In this document: positions 26,495 through 33,838 of the stretch, in pieces | How positions within the stretch are numbered: the first letter of the stretch is position 1 | Layout of the letters: each line of letters opens with the position of its first letter | DNA from: Wenjunlia vitaminophila DSM 41686 | GTDB lineage: Bacteria; Actinomycetota; Actinomycetes; Streptomycetales; Streptomycetaceae | Direction of reading: 5' to 3' | Length of the DNA: 64,000 bases | NCBI RefSeq assembly: GCF_000380165.1 | Contig: NZ_KB904634.1 | Span: 272,493-336,492 of the forward strand | Made by a program: the position numbers and the translations under genes | The notes under the pieces: generated by a model | What the model saw: only the letters and a program-made list of their open reading frames with translations | What the model was told of the DNA's origin: nothing | Database searches by the model: none

Positions 26495-27784
26495 ATGCCA
26501 CACGCCACCCCCTCCGGTTCGGGCCTCCCCGGCCGGGACACCTCAGTGATCCGCCGCGCCAGGATCGCCGTCGCCACGGTCTTCACGATCCACGGTTGCG
26601 TCAGTGGCACCTTCGCCACCCGCATCCCATGGCTCCGCGACCACCTCGACCTCAGCGCGGGACAGCTCGGCCTGGCCCTGTCCTTCCCGGCGATCGGCGC
26701 CTCCGTCGCCATGCCCCTCGCCGGCTGGATGGTGCACCGCTTCGGCGGTCGGGCCGCGGTCCGCTGGCTGATCGTCGTCTACTGCGCGGCCCTGGCGCTG
26801 CCGGTCCAGACCCCCGCCCTGCCCTGGCTGTGCGCGGCGCTGTTCCTCTACGGGGCGACGGCGGGGATGGCGGACGTGGCCATGAACGGCCAGGGCGTGG
26901 AGGTGGAACGCAAGTACGGACGGTCCATCATGTCCGGGCTGCACGGCATGTGGAGCGCCGGAGCGCTGATCGGCTCCGCCGTCGCGGTGGCGGCCACCCA
27001 CGCCGGGGTCGGCGCCGACCTGCACCTGCCCGTGGTGGGCGGCGTGCTGGTGGCGACGGGACTCTGGGTCTGCCGGAACCTGCTGGACGTGCGGTCGGAA
27101 CCGGACCAGGAGGCGCCCCCGAGGTTCGCCCTGCCCCCCAGGTCGGCACTGGCGATCGGCGCCGTGGGAATGTGCGCGGTCTTCGCCGAGGGCGCCAGCA
27201 TGGACTGGTCGGGCGTCTACCTCAAGGACGTCACCGGAACGTCCTCCAGCGTCGCCGCCGCCAGTTTCACGGCGTTCGCCTGCACCATGGCCGCCGCCCG
27301 GCTGGCCGGGGACGCGCTGGTGCGGCGGTTCGGACCGGCACGGACGGTGCGGTTCAGCGGGGTCCTGGCCTCCCTGGGCGGGCTGCTGGTGGTGACCGCG
27401 GCCTCCCCGGGCCAGGCCATCGCCGGCTTCGCCCTGCTCGGCGTCGGCATAGCGGTGGTGGTGCCGCTGGCGTTCGCCGCCGCAGGACAGACCGACGGCG
27501 CGCCCAGCCAGGCCATCGCCGGGGTCGCCACCATCACCTACGCCACCTCGCTCGTCGCGCCCGCGGCCTTCGGGGCCATCGCGGACGCCACCACCCTGCG
27601 GCTGTCCTTCGGCCTGGTGACCGTGGGCACCAGCCTGCTGATCGTCTTCGCCGGCGTGCTGGGCCGGCGCGGGGCGGGCCAACGTCCGACCACCACGGAC
27701 GGACCGGCGACGGAGCCGGGAGCCGCGCGCCCCGGAGCGGCACCACCGGACCCCACGGCGCGCGGCCGGGGCCAGACCGGCTGA
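26495..27784 (+). CDS. MFS transporter, FucP/YbjJ-like
   Basis: 429 residues with about 12 membrane helices: TVFTIHGCVSGTFATRIPWL (helix 1), GLALSFPAIGASVAMPLAGW, LFLYGATAGMADVAMNGQGV, LHGMWSAGALIGSAVAVAAT and later helices to ~395; a hydrophilic Arg/Pro-rich tail follows. The MADVAMNGQ segment is typical of the YbjJ branch of small-molecule MFS proteins paired with ROK regulators in actinomycetes. Import or export of a sugar-like compound is likely; the substrate is unknown. Confidence 0.82.
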   Translation: MPHATPSGSGLPGRDTSVIRRARIAVATVFTIHGCVSGTFATRIPWLRDHLDLSAGQLGLALSFPAIGASVAMPLAGWMVHRFGGRAAVRWLIVVYCAALALPVQTPALPWLCAALFLYGATAGMADVAMNGQGVEVERKYGRSIMSGLHGMWSAGALIGSAVAVAATHAGVGADLHLPVVGGVLVATGLWVCRNLLDVRSEPDQEAPPRFALPPRSALAIGAVGMCAVFAEGASMDWSGVYLKDVTGTSSSVAAASFTAFACTMAAARLAGDALVRRFGPARTVRFSGVLASLGGLLVVTAASPGQAIAGFALLGVGIAVVVPLAFAAAGQTDGAPSQAIAGVATITYATSLVAPAAFGAIADATTLRLSFGLVTVGTSLLIVFAGVLGRRGAGQRPTTTDGPATEPGAARPGAAPPDPTARGRGQTG

Positions 27785-27857
27785 AGGCCGCACCGGCCCT
27801 CGAGGGACTGGGACGGGACGGCGCCGACCACGGGCACCCGCCCCGGGTCGGGCGGCC

Positions 27858-29096
27858 TCAGAGTTTGCGGACGACGATGCGGCCGCTGTCGCCGCCGGAG
27901 GCGACCAGCGTTCCGTCCGAAGAGATCCGGACAGTGTTCGTCCGGCCCGTCCCGCGGTCTCCCGGGCGGCGGCGGAAGGCGGGGTCACCGCGGCGGGTGG
28001 CGGCGTCGACCACGTCGGTGTCCCCCCGCCGGCCGATGGCCAGGGTCGCGCCGTCGGGCGAGTATGCCCAGTGGTAGCAGGTGGCCCAGCGGTCGGTGCG
28101 TACCGGGTCCGGGAAGTGCCAGGCCAGTCTGCCGGTCGCCAGGGAGAACGCGCACGGCCCCTCGACGAACTCGGGGTTGACGACGAGCAGCGTGTCGGCC
28201 GGGTCGAAACCGGCGGTGTGCGGCGTCCGGCCCATCGGGATGCGGGTCCGCACCTGTCGCTGGTCAATGTCCCAGATCTCGACCTCGGCGACCGCCCGAT
28301 CGTGCGTGCCCCGATCGCGTGCGTGCCGGGGTTCCTCGGTGAAACACAGCGCCATCAGCTTCCCGGAGGGCGACAGGGCGCCGGTCCAGCACTGTCGTGA
28401 CGGTCTCCTGGTGGACGTCGTGAACACCTCGTTCCACTCCGCGTCGAGTATGCGGACGCGGTCGCCGGCGTCGAAGACCATGAGGCGCTGCCGGGTGGCG
28501 TCCCACGCGGGACGCAGGAGGAACGGGTTGTGTGCGGCGTCCTCGTACTGCCGGTACCGGGCAAGGACATCGGTCTGTCCGCTGGCCGGGTCGAACAGTC
28601 GGGTTTCCCCGTTGAGCGCGTAGATGACGCGCTTGCCACCGGCGTCGAAGAGCGCGGCGTGCAGGAACGTCTGTCCCCGGCCGAGCGGCTCGGGGCGGGC
28701 CTCCGGCGGCTCGGCGTGGATCAACTCACGGTGTCCGCTGCCGACATCGATCAGGTGGATCTCCGCCCCGTACGCGTCCTTCAGCATCGTTCCGACGACG
28801 ATGGTGCGGCCGTCCGGAGACATGTCGAAGGCCTCGGCCGAGCACCGGTTGGGGACCTGGATGTCGAGCACCACGGCACCGCGCGCCGCGCCTGCGGCGT
28901 CAGCGACGCACGCGAACCCCTCCCGCAGCTTCTTCTGGCGGATCTCCTCGAACTCCCTCTGCGCCTGGTACCCGTCCGGGAATTCCGCGACGGTTCTCCG
29001 GGGCGACCTCCCCTCGGTCCACGCGGACCGGGTCACCCGGGGGCCGTCGGCAGTGATCCGGTAGAACTTCACCGTGCCGGCGGAGGAAGACCTCAT
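27858..29096 (-). CDS. WGR-domain/WD40-type beta-propeller protein
   Basis: 412 residues from ATG 29096 (GGAGA upstream; ATG 29117 would add seven residues). Residues ~8-65 (VKFYRITADGPRVTRSAW; REFEEIRQKKLREGF) resemble a WGR domain, the nucleic-acid-binding module of some PARPs and bacterial proteins, although the WGR triplet itself is replaced by SAW-x-EGR. From ~85 on, repeated blades such as FDMSPDGRTIVVGTML, YALNGETRLFDPASGQ, GALSPSGKLMALCF, WAYSPDGATLAIGRRG and VRISSDGTLVASGGD form a beta-propeller. No signal peptide. Possibly a sensor or scaffold; no enzyme domain is seen. Confidence 0.65.
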   Translation of the reverse strand: MRSSSAGTVKFYRITADGPRVTRSAWTEGRSPRRTVAEFPDGYQAQREFEEIRQKKLREGFACVADAAGAARGAVVLDIQVPNRCSAEAFDMSPDGRTIVVGTMLKDAYGAEIHLIDVGSGHRELIHAEPPEARPEPLGRGQTFLHAALFDAGGKRVIYALNGETRLFDPASGQTDVLARYRQYEDAAHNPFLLRPAWDATRQRLMVFDAGDRVRILDAEWNEVFTTSTRRPSRQCWTGALSPSGKLMALCFTEEPRHARDRGTHDRAVAEVEIWDIDQRQVRTRIPMGRTPHTAGFDPADTLLVVNPEFVEGPCAFSLATGRLAWHFPDPVRTDRWATCYHWAYSPDGATLAIGRRGDTDVVDAATRRGDPAFRRRPGDRGTGRTNTVRISSDGTLVASGGDSGRIVVRKL

Positions 29097-29247
29097 CGTC
29101 GTCTCCAGAATGGTCATGGCAGGTGAAGGTATACGCGGCGGCTGACAGTCGGGCGCGCGGAAAAGGCCCCTGCCCGCTGGTGTCTCCCCACGGTGAGCCC
29201 GTCGCCCTCAACAGGGCCCTGCCCCGGGGCGTCGGCGAACTCCGGGA

Positions 29248-29658
29248 TCAGCCCCGGAACTGCTCGGGGCAGCTCGCCCCGCCCTCCGGCAGGTGGGTGT
29301 CCGCCCACCTGGTCAGCTCGACCATGGCGGGCTTCAGCGCCTTCCCGGCCTGCGTCAGCCGGTAACTGACCCGCAGCGGAGGTCCGCTGTTCACCTCGCG
29401 GGCGACCAGGGACAGCGCGGTGAGCTCGGCCAACCGGTCGGAGAGCATGCGCTCGCTGATCCCGGGGATGGCCCGGCGCAGCTCCACGAAGTGGCCCGGC
29501 CCGTTCATCAGCGCGGCGATGATCAGGCCGGTCCACCGCTTTCCGAGCACCTCGAAGACCCGAGTGATCCCGGACTCGGGCTCCGTACACCCGTCCGTAC
29601 GCTCCCGGTCTGGGACCGGCTGCGGGGTGTCCGGTTCTGACTGCTGCCGCTTGGCCAT
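29248..29658 (-). CDS. HxlR-family transcriptional regulator
   Basis: 136 residues. The winged-helix core is complete: CTEPESGITRVFEVLGKRWT with the conserved Cys near residue 24, IIAALMNGPGHFVELRRAIP, ISERMLSDRLAELTALSLVA and RVSYRLTQAGKALKPAMVEL. The Cys is the redox/electrophile-sensing position in several HxlR members. Divergent from an azoreductase, with an inverted repeat in the shared promoter, so it probably represses the reductase until quinone-like or electrophilic compounds appear. Confidence 0.9.
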   Translation of the reverse strand: MAKRQQSEPDTPQPVPDRERTDGCTEPESGITRVFEVLGKRWTGLIIAALMNGPGHFVELRRAIPGISERMLSDRLAELTALSLVAREVNSGPPLRVSYRLTQAGKALKPAMVELTRWADTHLPEGGASCPEQFRG

Positions 29659-29697
29659 GACTCAACAGTAGCGGGTATAGTGGGTGCAGAAAAGTAA

Positions 29698-29720
29698 GTA
29701 GCTATGCTATATATAGCTAC
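29698..29720. promoter_or_regulatory. Candidate HxlR operator/promoter
   Basis: GTAGCTAT-N7-ATAGCTAC is a perfect 8-bp inverted repeat within the most AT-rich stretch of the window. It lies 40 bases upstream of the HxlR gene and 53 upstream of the azoreductase gene. GTA...TAC symmetry is normal for HxlR sites. Confidence 0.65.
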
Positions 29721-29773
29721 ATACCCAAGCGAATCCGCTTACGCGATCACCCTCTACTTCCAGGAGCACTCCC

Positions 29774-30424
29774 GTGGCCAAGCTTTTGCACCTCGACTCG
29801 TCCCTGAACGGCGACGCCTCGCACTCCCGTGCCGTCACCGCCGCCTTCCGGGCGGCCTGGGAGAGCGAGCACCCCGGGGGCACCGTCGTGTACCGGGACC
29901 TCGCCGCCGAGGCCATCCCCCACCTGGCCGCCGCCGCCTACTACGCCGGCCAGGTGAGCCCGGCCGAGCACTCCCCCGAGCAGAAGGCCGCGTTCGAGCT
30001 GCGCGGCACGCTGATCCAGGAGGCGGAGGAGGCCGACGCCATCCTCATCGGCGCGCCGATGTACAACTACACGATCAGCTCGACCCTGAAGGCCTGGCTC
30101 GACCACGTCGTCCTGTACGGCCGCACCGTCGGCACCCCGGACCGCACCCTGGCCGGCAAGCCGACCACGGTCGTCGCCAGCCGCGGCGGCTCGTACGCCC
30201 CCGGCACCCCCCGGGAGGGCGTGGACTACGTCCAGCCCTACCTGGAGCACCTGCTGGCCGGCGAGATGGGGCTGGACGTCCACTTCATCATCCCGGAGCT
30301 GACCCTCGCCCCGGTCAACCCGGCGATGGCCGACCTGATCCCGCTCGCCGAGGCGTCGCGGGCGAAGGCCCTCGAGGAGGCCGAGAGCCGGGGCAAGCAA
30401 CTGGCCCGCCAGCTCTCCGCGTAA
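29774..30424 (+). CDS. azoR: FMN-dependent NADH-azoreductase
   Basis: 216 residues from GTG 29774 (AGGAG 8 bases upstream). The flavodoxin-like fold shows LHLDSSLNGDASHSRAVTAA (FMN phosphate loop), ILIGAPMYNYTISSTLKAWL (the PMYN motif) and VVASRGGSYAPG. The family reduces quinones and azo compounds with NADH, protecting against electrophiles. Likely controlled by the divergent HxlR regulator. Confidence 0.93.
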   Translation: MAKLLHLDSSLNGDASHSRAVTAAFRAAWESEHPGGTVVYRDLAAEAIPHLAAAAYYAGQVSPAEHSPEQKAAFELRGTLIQEAEEADAILIGAPMYNYTISSTLKAWLDHVVLYGRTVGTPDRTLAGKPTTVVASRGGSYAPGTPREGVDYVQPYLEHLLAGEMGLDVHFIIPELTLAPVNPAMADLIPLAEASRAKALEEAESRGKQLARQLSA

Positions 30425-30556
30425 CGCCAGCCGGCGGACGCCCGGCTGTCACCCCGCGCCTTTCCACCACTCGTTCGACAGGGTCGCCCGCAACCGGCGA
30501 CGTTCCCCCGTGAGGGGGATGCCGGGTGCGGGTGGCCGGCTGCCAGGGTGGCGGCC

Positions 30557-31261
30557 ATGACGTCACTCGAGCAGGTGCAGGTGCGGTCGGTGGACGCCGT
30601 GGTGGCCAGGATGCGGGAGTTGCGGCGGTCGCTGCCCCCTGGGGACGGGGTCGGGTACTTCAACGCGGTGTACCTGTCGGTCACCGAGGAGGTGGCCCGG
30701 CGGCTCCGCTCGAAGTACTTCACGGACCCGGTGGTCGCGGCGGAACTCGACGTGCGGTTCGCCCGGCGCTACCTGCACGCGGTCGAAGCCGACCTGCAGG
30801 GCTCCCGGATCTCCGCCTGCTGGCGGCCGCTGTTCCAGGTCCGGGGGCACCCGCGGATCCACGCCCTGCAGTTCGCCCTCGCCGGGATCAACGCCCACAT
30901 CGGTCACGACCTGGCGCTGGCCGTCTCCGACACCTGCCGCTCCCGCGGCCTGCCGCCCGGGGAGCTCGAGGACGACTTCCGGCGCGTCGGCGAGGTGCTC
31001 ACCGAGCTCGAGGAGCGGGTCCGGGAGGAGCTGATGCCCGGCCCTGACCTGCTGGACGTGGCCGATCCGCTGACCCACCTCGTCGACTCCTGGAGCCTGG
31101 AGCGGGCCAGGGACGCCGCCTGGGCCACGGCCTGCGTGCTGTGGCGCCTGCGGGACCTGCCCGACTTCGCGGAGGAGTTCACCCAGCGGCTGGACAAGAG
31201 CATCGGCCTGGTCAGCAGGTTCCTGCTGACCCCCGTCCGGGGTGGCCAACCGGCCCGGTAG
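30557..31261 (+). CDS. DUF5995-family protein
   Basis: 234 residues from ATG 30557 (AGGGTGG upstream; GTG 30548 possible). Conserved all-helical family features: GDGVGYFNAVYLSVTEEVAR, FARRYLHAVEADLQGSRISA, CWRPLF, HALQFALAGINAHIGHDLAL and WATACVLWRLRDLPDFAEEF. The HIGHD and YFNAVY motifs typify DUF5995. No signal peptide or membrane helix. Biochemical role unknown. Convergent with the phosphotransferase gene. Confidence 0.85.
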   Translation: MTSLEQVQVRSVDAVVARMRELRRSLPPGDGVGYFNAVYLSVTEEVARRLRSKYFTDPVVAAELDVRFARRYLHAVEADLQGSRISACWRPLFQVRGHPRIHALQFALAGINAHIGHDLALAVSDTCRSRGLPPGELEDDFRRVGEVLTELEERVREELMPGPDLLDVADPLTHLVDSWSLERARDAAWATACVLWRLRDLPDFAEEFTQRLDKSIGLVSRFLLTPVRGGQPAR

Positions 31262-31342
31262 CTCGGCCAGGTGTTCTGACCGGGAACGTCCGCCGGGTTC
31301 CGTGGACACCACGTGCTCGACGCGTGGGCGTGCTGGTCCGCC

Positions 31343-32203
31343 TCAGCGGTAGCCGGCCAGACCGTCCGCCAGTTCTCCTTCGTCGCCGTCACGAAGGGCC
31401 TGGAGGGCTTGTTGCAGGGCGAAGGTGCCGCGGATCACGGCCACGCGGGTGGTGAGTCCGTTGTTTGACCGACCGCGCGGGGCGAGCACCCGCTCCAACA
31501 GGTCGCGGCCGTAGCTGGCCCCGATGGCCGCGAGGTCCTCGGCCGGGTCGCCAAGGGTGACGTCGTCCCAGTCGAGCACCCCGGCGAGGTGGGGCAGTCC
31601 CTGCTTCCACTCCCACAGCACGTTCTCGGCACCGAGGTCACCGTGCACCACCGCTCGAGTGAGGTGGGGAAGGCCGCCGAGTGCCGCGAGTTCCCGCTCG
31701 GCCCGCAGGCGCCCCCCGTCGGACATGAGCGGGAACAACTCGGCGCGCGTGCTCTGCGCGAACCGGCGCCACCGATCCCGTGGTGCCCGGGGCAGAACCG
31801 CGCGTACCCTCCCGTCGGTGCCGGCACGGGCCAGGCCTGCCAGCAGCGTGGCGAACTGCGCCGCCACCGTGCCGGCCACCTGGGCATCGTCGACCGCCTC
31901 GGCCTCCAGTGGTTCCCCGGGGATGCGGCTCAGTACCAGGAACGGCACGTCGGTGCCATGGCCTCCGCCCTGGAGCAGCAGCTCAGGCGTGCGGAAACCG
32001 AGGTCGAGCCCGGCGAGCGCACGTAGTGCGACCGCCCGTTCAGGCAGGCGGGCCGCCGCCGCCCGGGTGCGGGGCAGGCACACGACGCGGTCTGGGCCCA
32101 TGACCACGGTGTGGAACTGCCCCTGACGTACGGCGAGGTCGTCCGGTCTGCTGTCAGGCAGCAGGCGGCCCAGCAGAGCGCGGTGTGTTTCCCGGGCGTT
32201 CAT
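31343..32203 (-). CDS. APH-type phosphotransferase (macrolide/aminoglycoside kinase-like)
   Basis: 286 residues from ATG 32203. N-lobe: DDLAVRQGQFHTVVMGPDRV and VCLPRTRAAAARLPERAVAL; catalytic loop VVHGDLGAENVLWEW (HGDxxxxN) and metal motif GVLDWDDVTLGDPAEDLAAI. The N-lobe QGQFHTVV segment and overall length resemble macrolide 2'-phosphotransferases (Mph). Whether it inactivates an antibiotic or phosphorylates an endogenous compound is not decided by sequence. It stands alone, convergent with the DUF5995 gene. Confidence 0.85.
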   Translation of the reverse strand: MNARETHRALLGRLLPDSRPDDLAVRQGQFHTVVMGPDRVVCLPRTRAAAARLPERAVALRALAGLDLGFRTPELLLQGGGHGTDVPFLVLSRIPGEPLEAEAVDDAQVAGTVAAQFATLLAGLARAGTDGRVRAVLPRAPRDRWRRFAQSTRAELFPLMSDGGRLRAERELAALGGLPHLTRAVVHGDLGAENVLWEWKQGLPHLAGVLDWDDVTLGDPAEDLAAIGASYGRDLLERVLAPRGRSNNGLTTRVAVIRGTFALQQALQALRDGDEGELADGLAGYR

Positions 32204-32338
32204 GAGGACGGCCTCTGGTTCCTTCCACGGTGCGGAGGCGGTGCGTGACTGCGCTGTCAGGCCGCGCCGGCGAGCAGGCGTCCGTACCCGCACCGGCTCG
32301 GCCACCACACCCCACACGGGGGAGGACGCGTCTCCCAT

Positions 32339-33838
32339 TCAACCGCCCCGACCGCCGACCCGGCGAACCTGTTCGGTCACCGCACGAGGTGTGCTCTCCG
32401 GCCGCGTGGCCGCGGGACGCGCGGTGACCGCCGGGAGGAACGCGGCGCGGTGGGCGGAGCGGTAGGCCGCGGCCAGCTCAGCCGGTGGGGACACCCGGTG
32501 CCCGGGGAGCAGCACGGCGGCGGGGTCCAGGCCGAGGGCCGCGCCGGCCCAGGCGGCGGCGCCCAGGCACGCCGCGTCAGGAACCGCGCAGACCCGGGTG
32601 GGCCACGGTGCGAGCGCCGCCTTGATCTCGACCCAGGTGCGCTGCCGCACCGAGCCACCGAGCAGGGTCACCCCGCGGGTGCCGTTCCCGGTCAGCTCCC
32701 CCTGCACCTCGGCCATCCAGTGGGCCTGGTGGGCCGCGCCCTCGAGCAGGGCCCTGGCGAGGTGGGGCAGCCCGTGTCCGACGTCGAGACCGTGCACCGT
32801 CAGCCGCCGGGCCGGGTCCGGGTCGGGGGCGGACCTGCCGGACAGGTAGGGCTGGACGGTGAGCCCGGTGGGGCCCGCGCCGGCCCGTTCGACGAGTTCG
32901 GCGAACCGGCGGTACCGCTGCTCGGCTGGCGCCCCGGCCAGACCGAGCACCTGGTCGCAGAACCACTCCACCAGCGCCCCCGAACTGGACATGCCAGCGA
33001 GCACGCACCAGTGCGTCCCGTCCACGTGCCGGCCGTAGGACATCCCCTGGCGCCCGGCGGCCGGTGCGTCGGGCGCCGTCTCCCCCACGGTGACCACGGC
33101 TTCCGCGGTGCCCATCGAGTCGGCGACCTCCCCGGCGCCGCGCACCCCGGCGGCCCACGCGCCCACCAGGTGGTCGTGCCCGGCGACGACCACCGGCACC
33201 CCGGTGCGGCGGCAACGGCCGACCGGTTCGCCCGGCCCGCGCACCGCGGGCATCCGGTCGGCGTCCAGGCCGGCGAGGCCCAGCAGGTCCCGGTGCCAGC
33301 GCCCGGCGTGGACGTCCCAGGCCATGGACCGCTGGGCGAACGTCGCGTCGGTGCCCACCTGCCCGGTCAGCGCCTGCGCCACCAGGTCGGCCGCGCCCGC
33401 CCAGGTGCGCATCCGGTCCAGTGCCGCCGGGTGTTCCTCGCGCATCCACAGCCATTTGGCGAGCGGCACCTTGGGGCTGGGCAGGACGCCCGTCGCCGCG
33501 TGCAGGTCTCCGGCGCCGAGGTCGCGGCGCAGTCGTTCCGCGTGCGCCCTGGGCCGGGGGTCGGACCAGGACGAGGCGGGGAGCAGCGGTTCCCCGGCGG
33601 CGTCCAGCGGGGCGCCGGTCTCCGCCATTCCGGTGATCCCCACCGCGTCTGGCTGGCGCCCCACGGCCGTGACGCACTCGGCGAGCGCGTCCAGGGCCGC
33701 GGCGCACAGCGCCCCGACGTCGTGGGTGGGCCCGTCCGCCGGGGTGCGGCATTGCGCGTGCGCGAGCACGGTGCCCCCAGGAGTGGCGAGCACCGCCTTG
33801 CAGTGGGTGCTGCCGACGTCGAGGCCCGCCAGGATCAC
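32339..33838 (-). CDS. FGGY-family carbohydrate kinase (last gene of operon 1)
   Basis: 499 residues from GTG 33838, overlapping the upstream gene by 4 bases (GTGA). FGGY hallmarks: ILAGLDVGSTHCKAVLATPG (phosphate 1), AVGITGMAETGAPLDAAGEP, VVVAGHDHLVGAWAAGV and the C-terminal GVTLLGGSVRQRTWVEIKAA (adenosine motif). Closest by eye to xylulokinase-like members, but the substrate is not predictable. It would phosphorylate a sugar released by the enzymes of the same operon. The C-terminus is followed by a 135-bp gap to the next leftward gene. Confidence 0.87.
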   Translation of the reverse strand: MILAGLDVGSTHCKAVLATPGGTVLAHAQCRTPADGPTHDVGALCAAALDALAECVTAVGRQPDAVGITGMAETGAPLDAAGEPLLPASSWSDPRPRAHAERLRRDLGAGDLHAATGVLPSPKVPLAKWLWMREEHPAALDRMRTWAGAADLVAQALTGQVGTDATFAQRSMAWDVHAGRWHRDLLGLAGLDADRMPAVRGPGEPVGRCRRTGVPVVVAGHDHLVGAWAAGVRGAGEVADSMGTAEAVVTVGETAPDAPAAGRQGMSYGRHVDGTHWCVLAGMSSSGALVEWFCDQVLGLAGAPAEQRYRRFAELVERAGAGPTGLTVQPYLSGRSAPDPDPARRLTVHGLDVGHGLPHLARALLEGAAHQAHWMAEVQGELTGNGTRGVTLLGGSVRQRTWVEIKAALAPWPTRVCAVPDAACLGAAAWAGAALGLDPAAVLLPGHRVSPPAELAAAYRSAHRAAFLPAVTARPAATRPESTPRAVTEQVRRVGGRGG

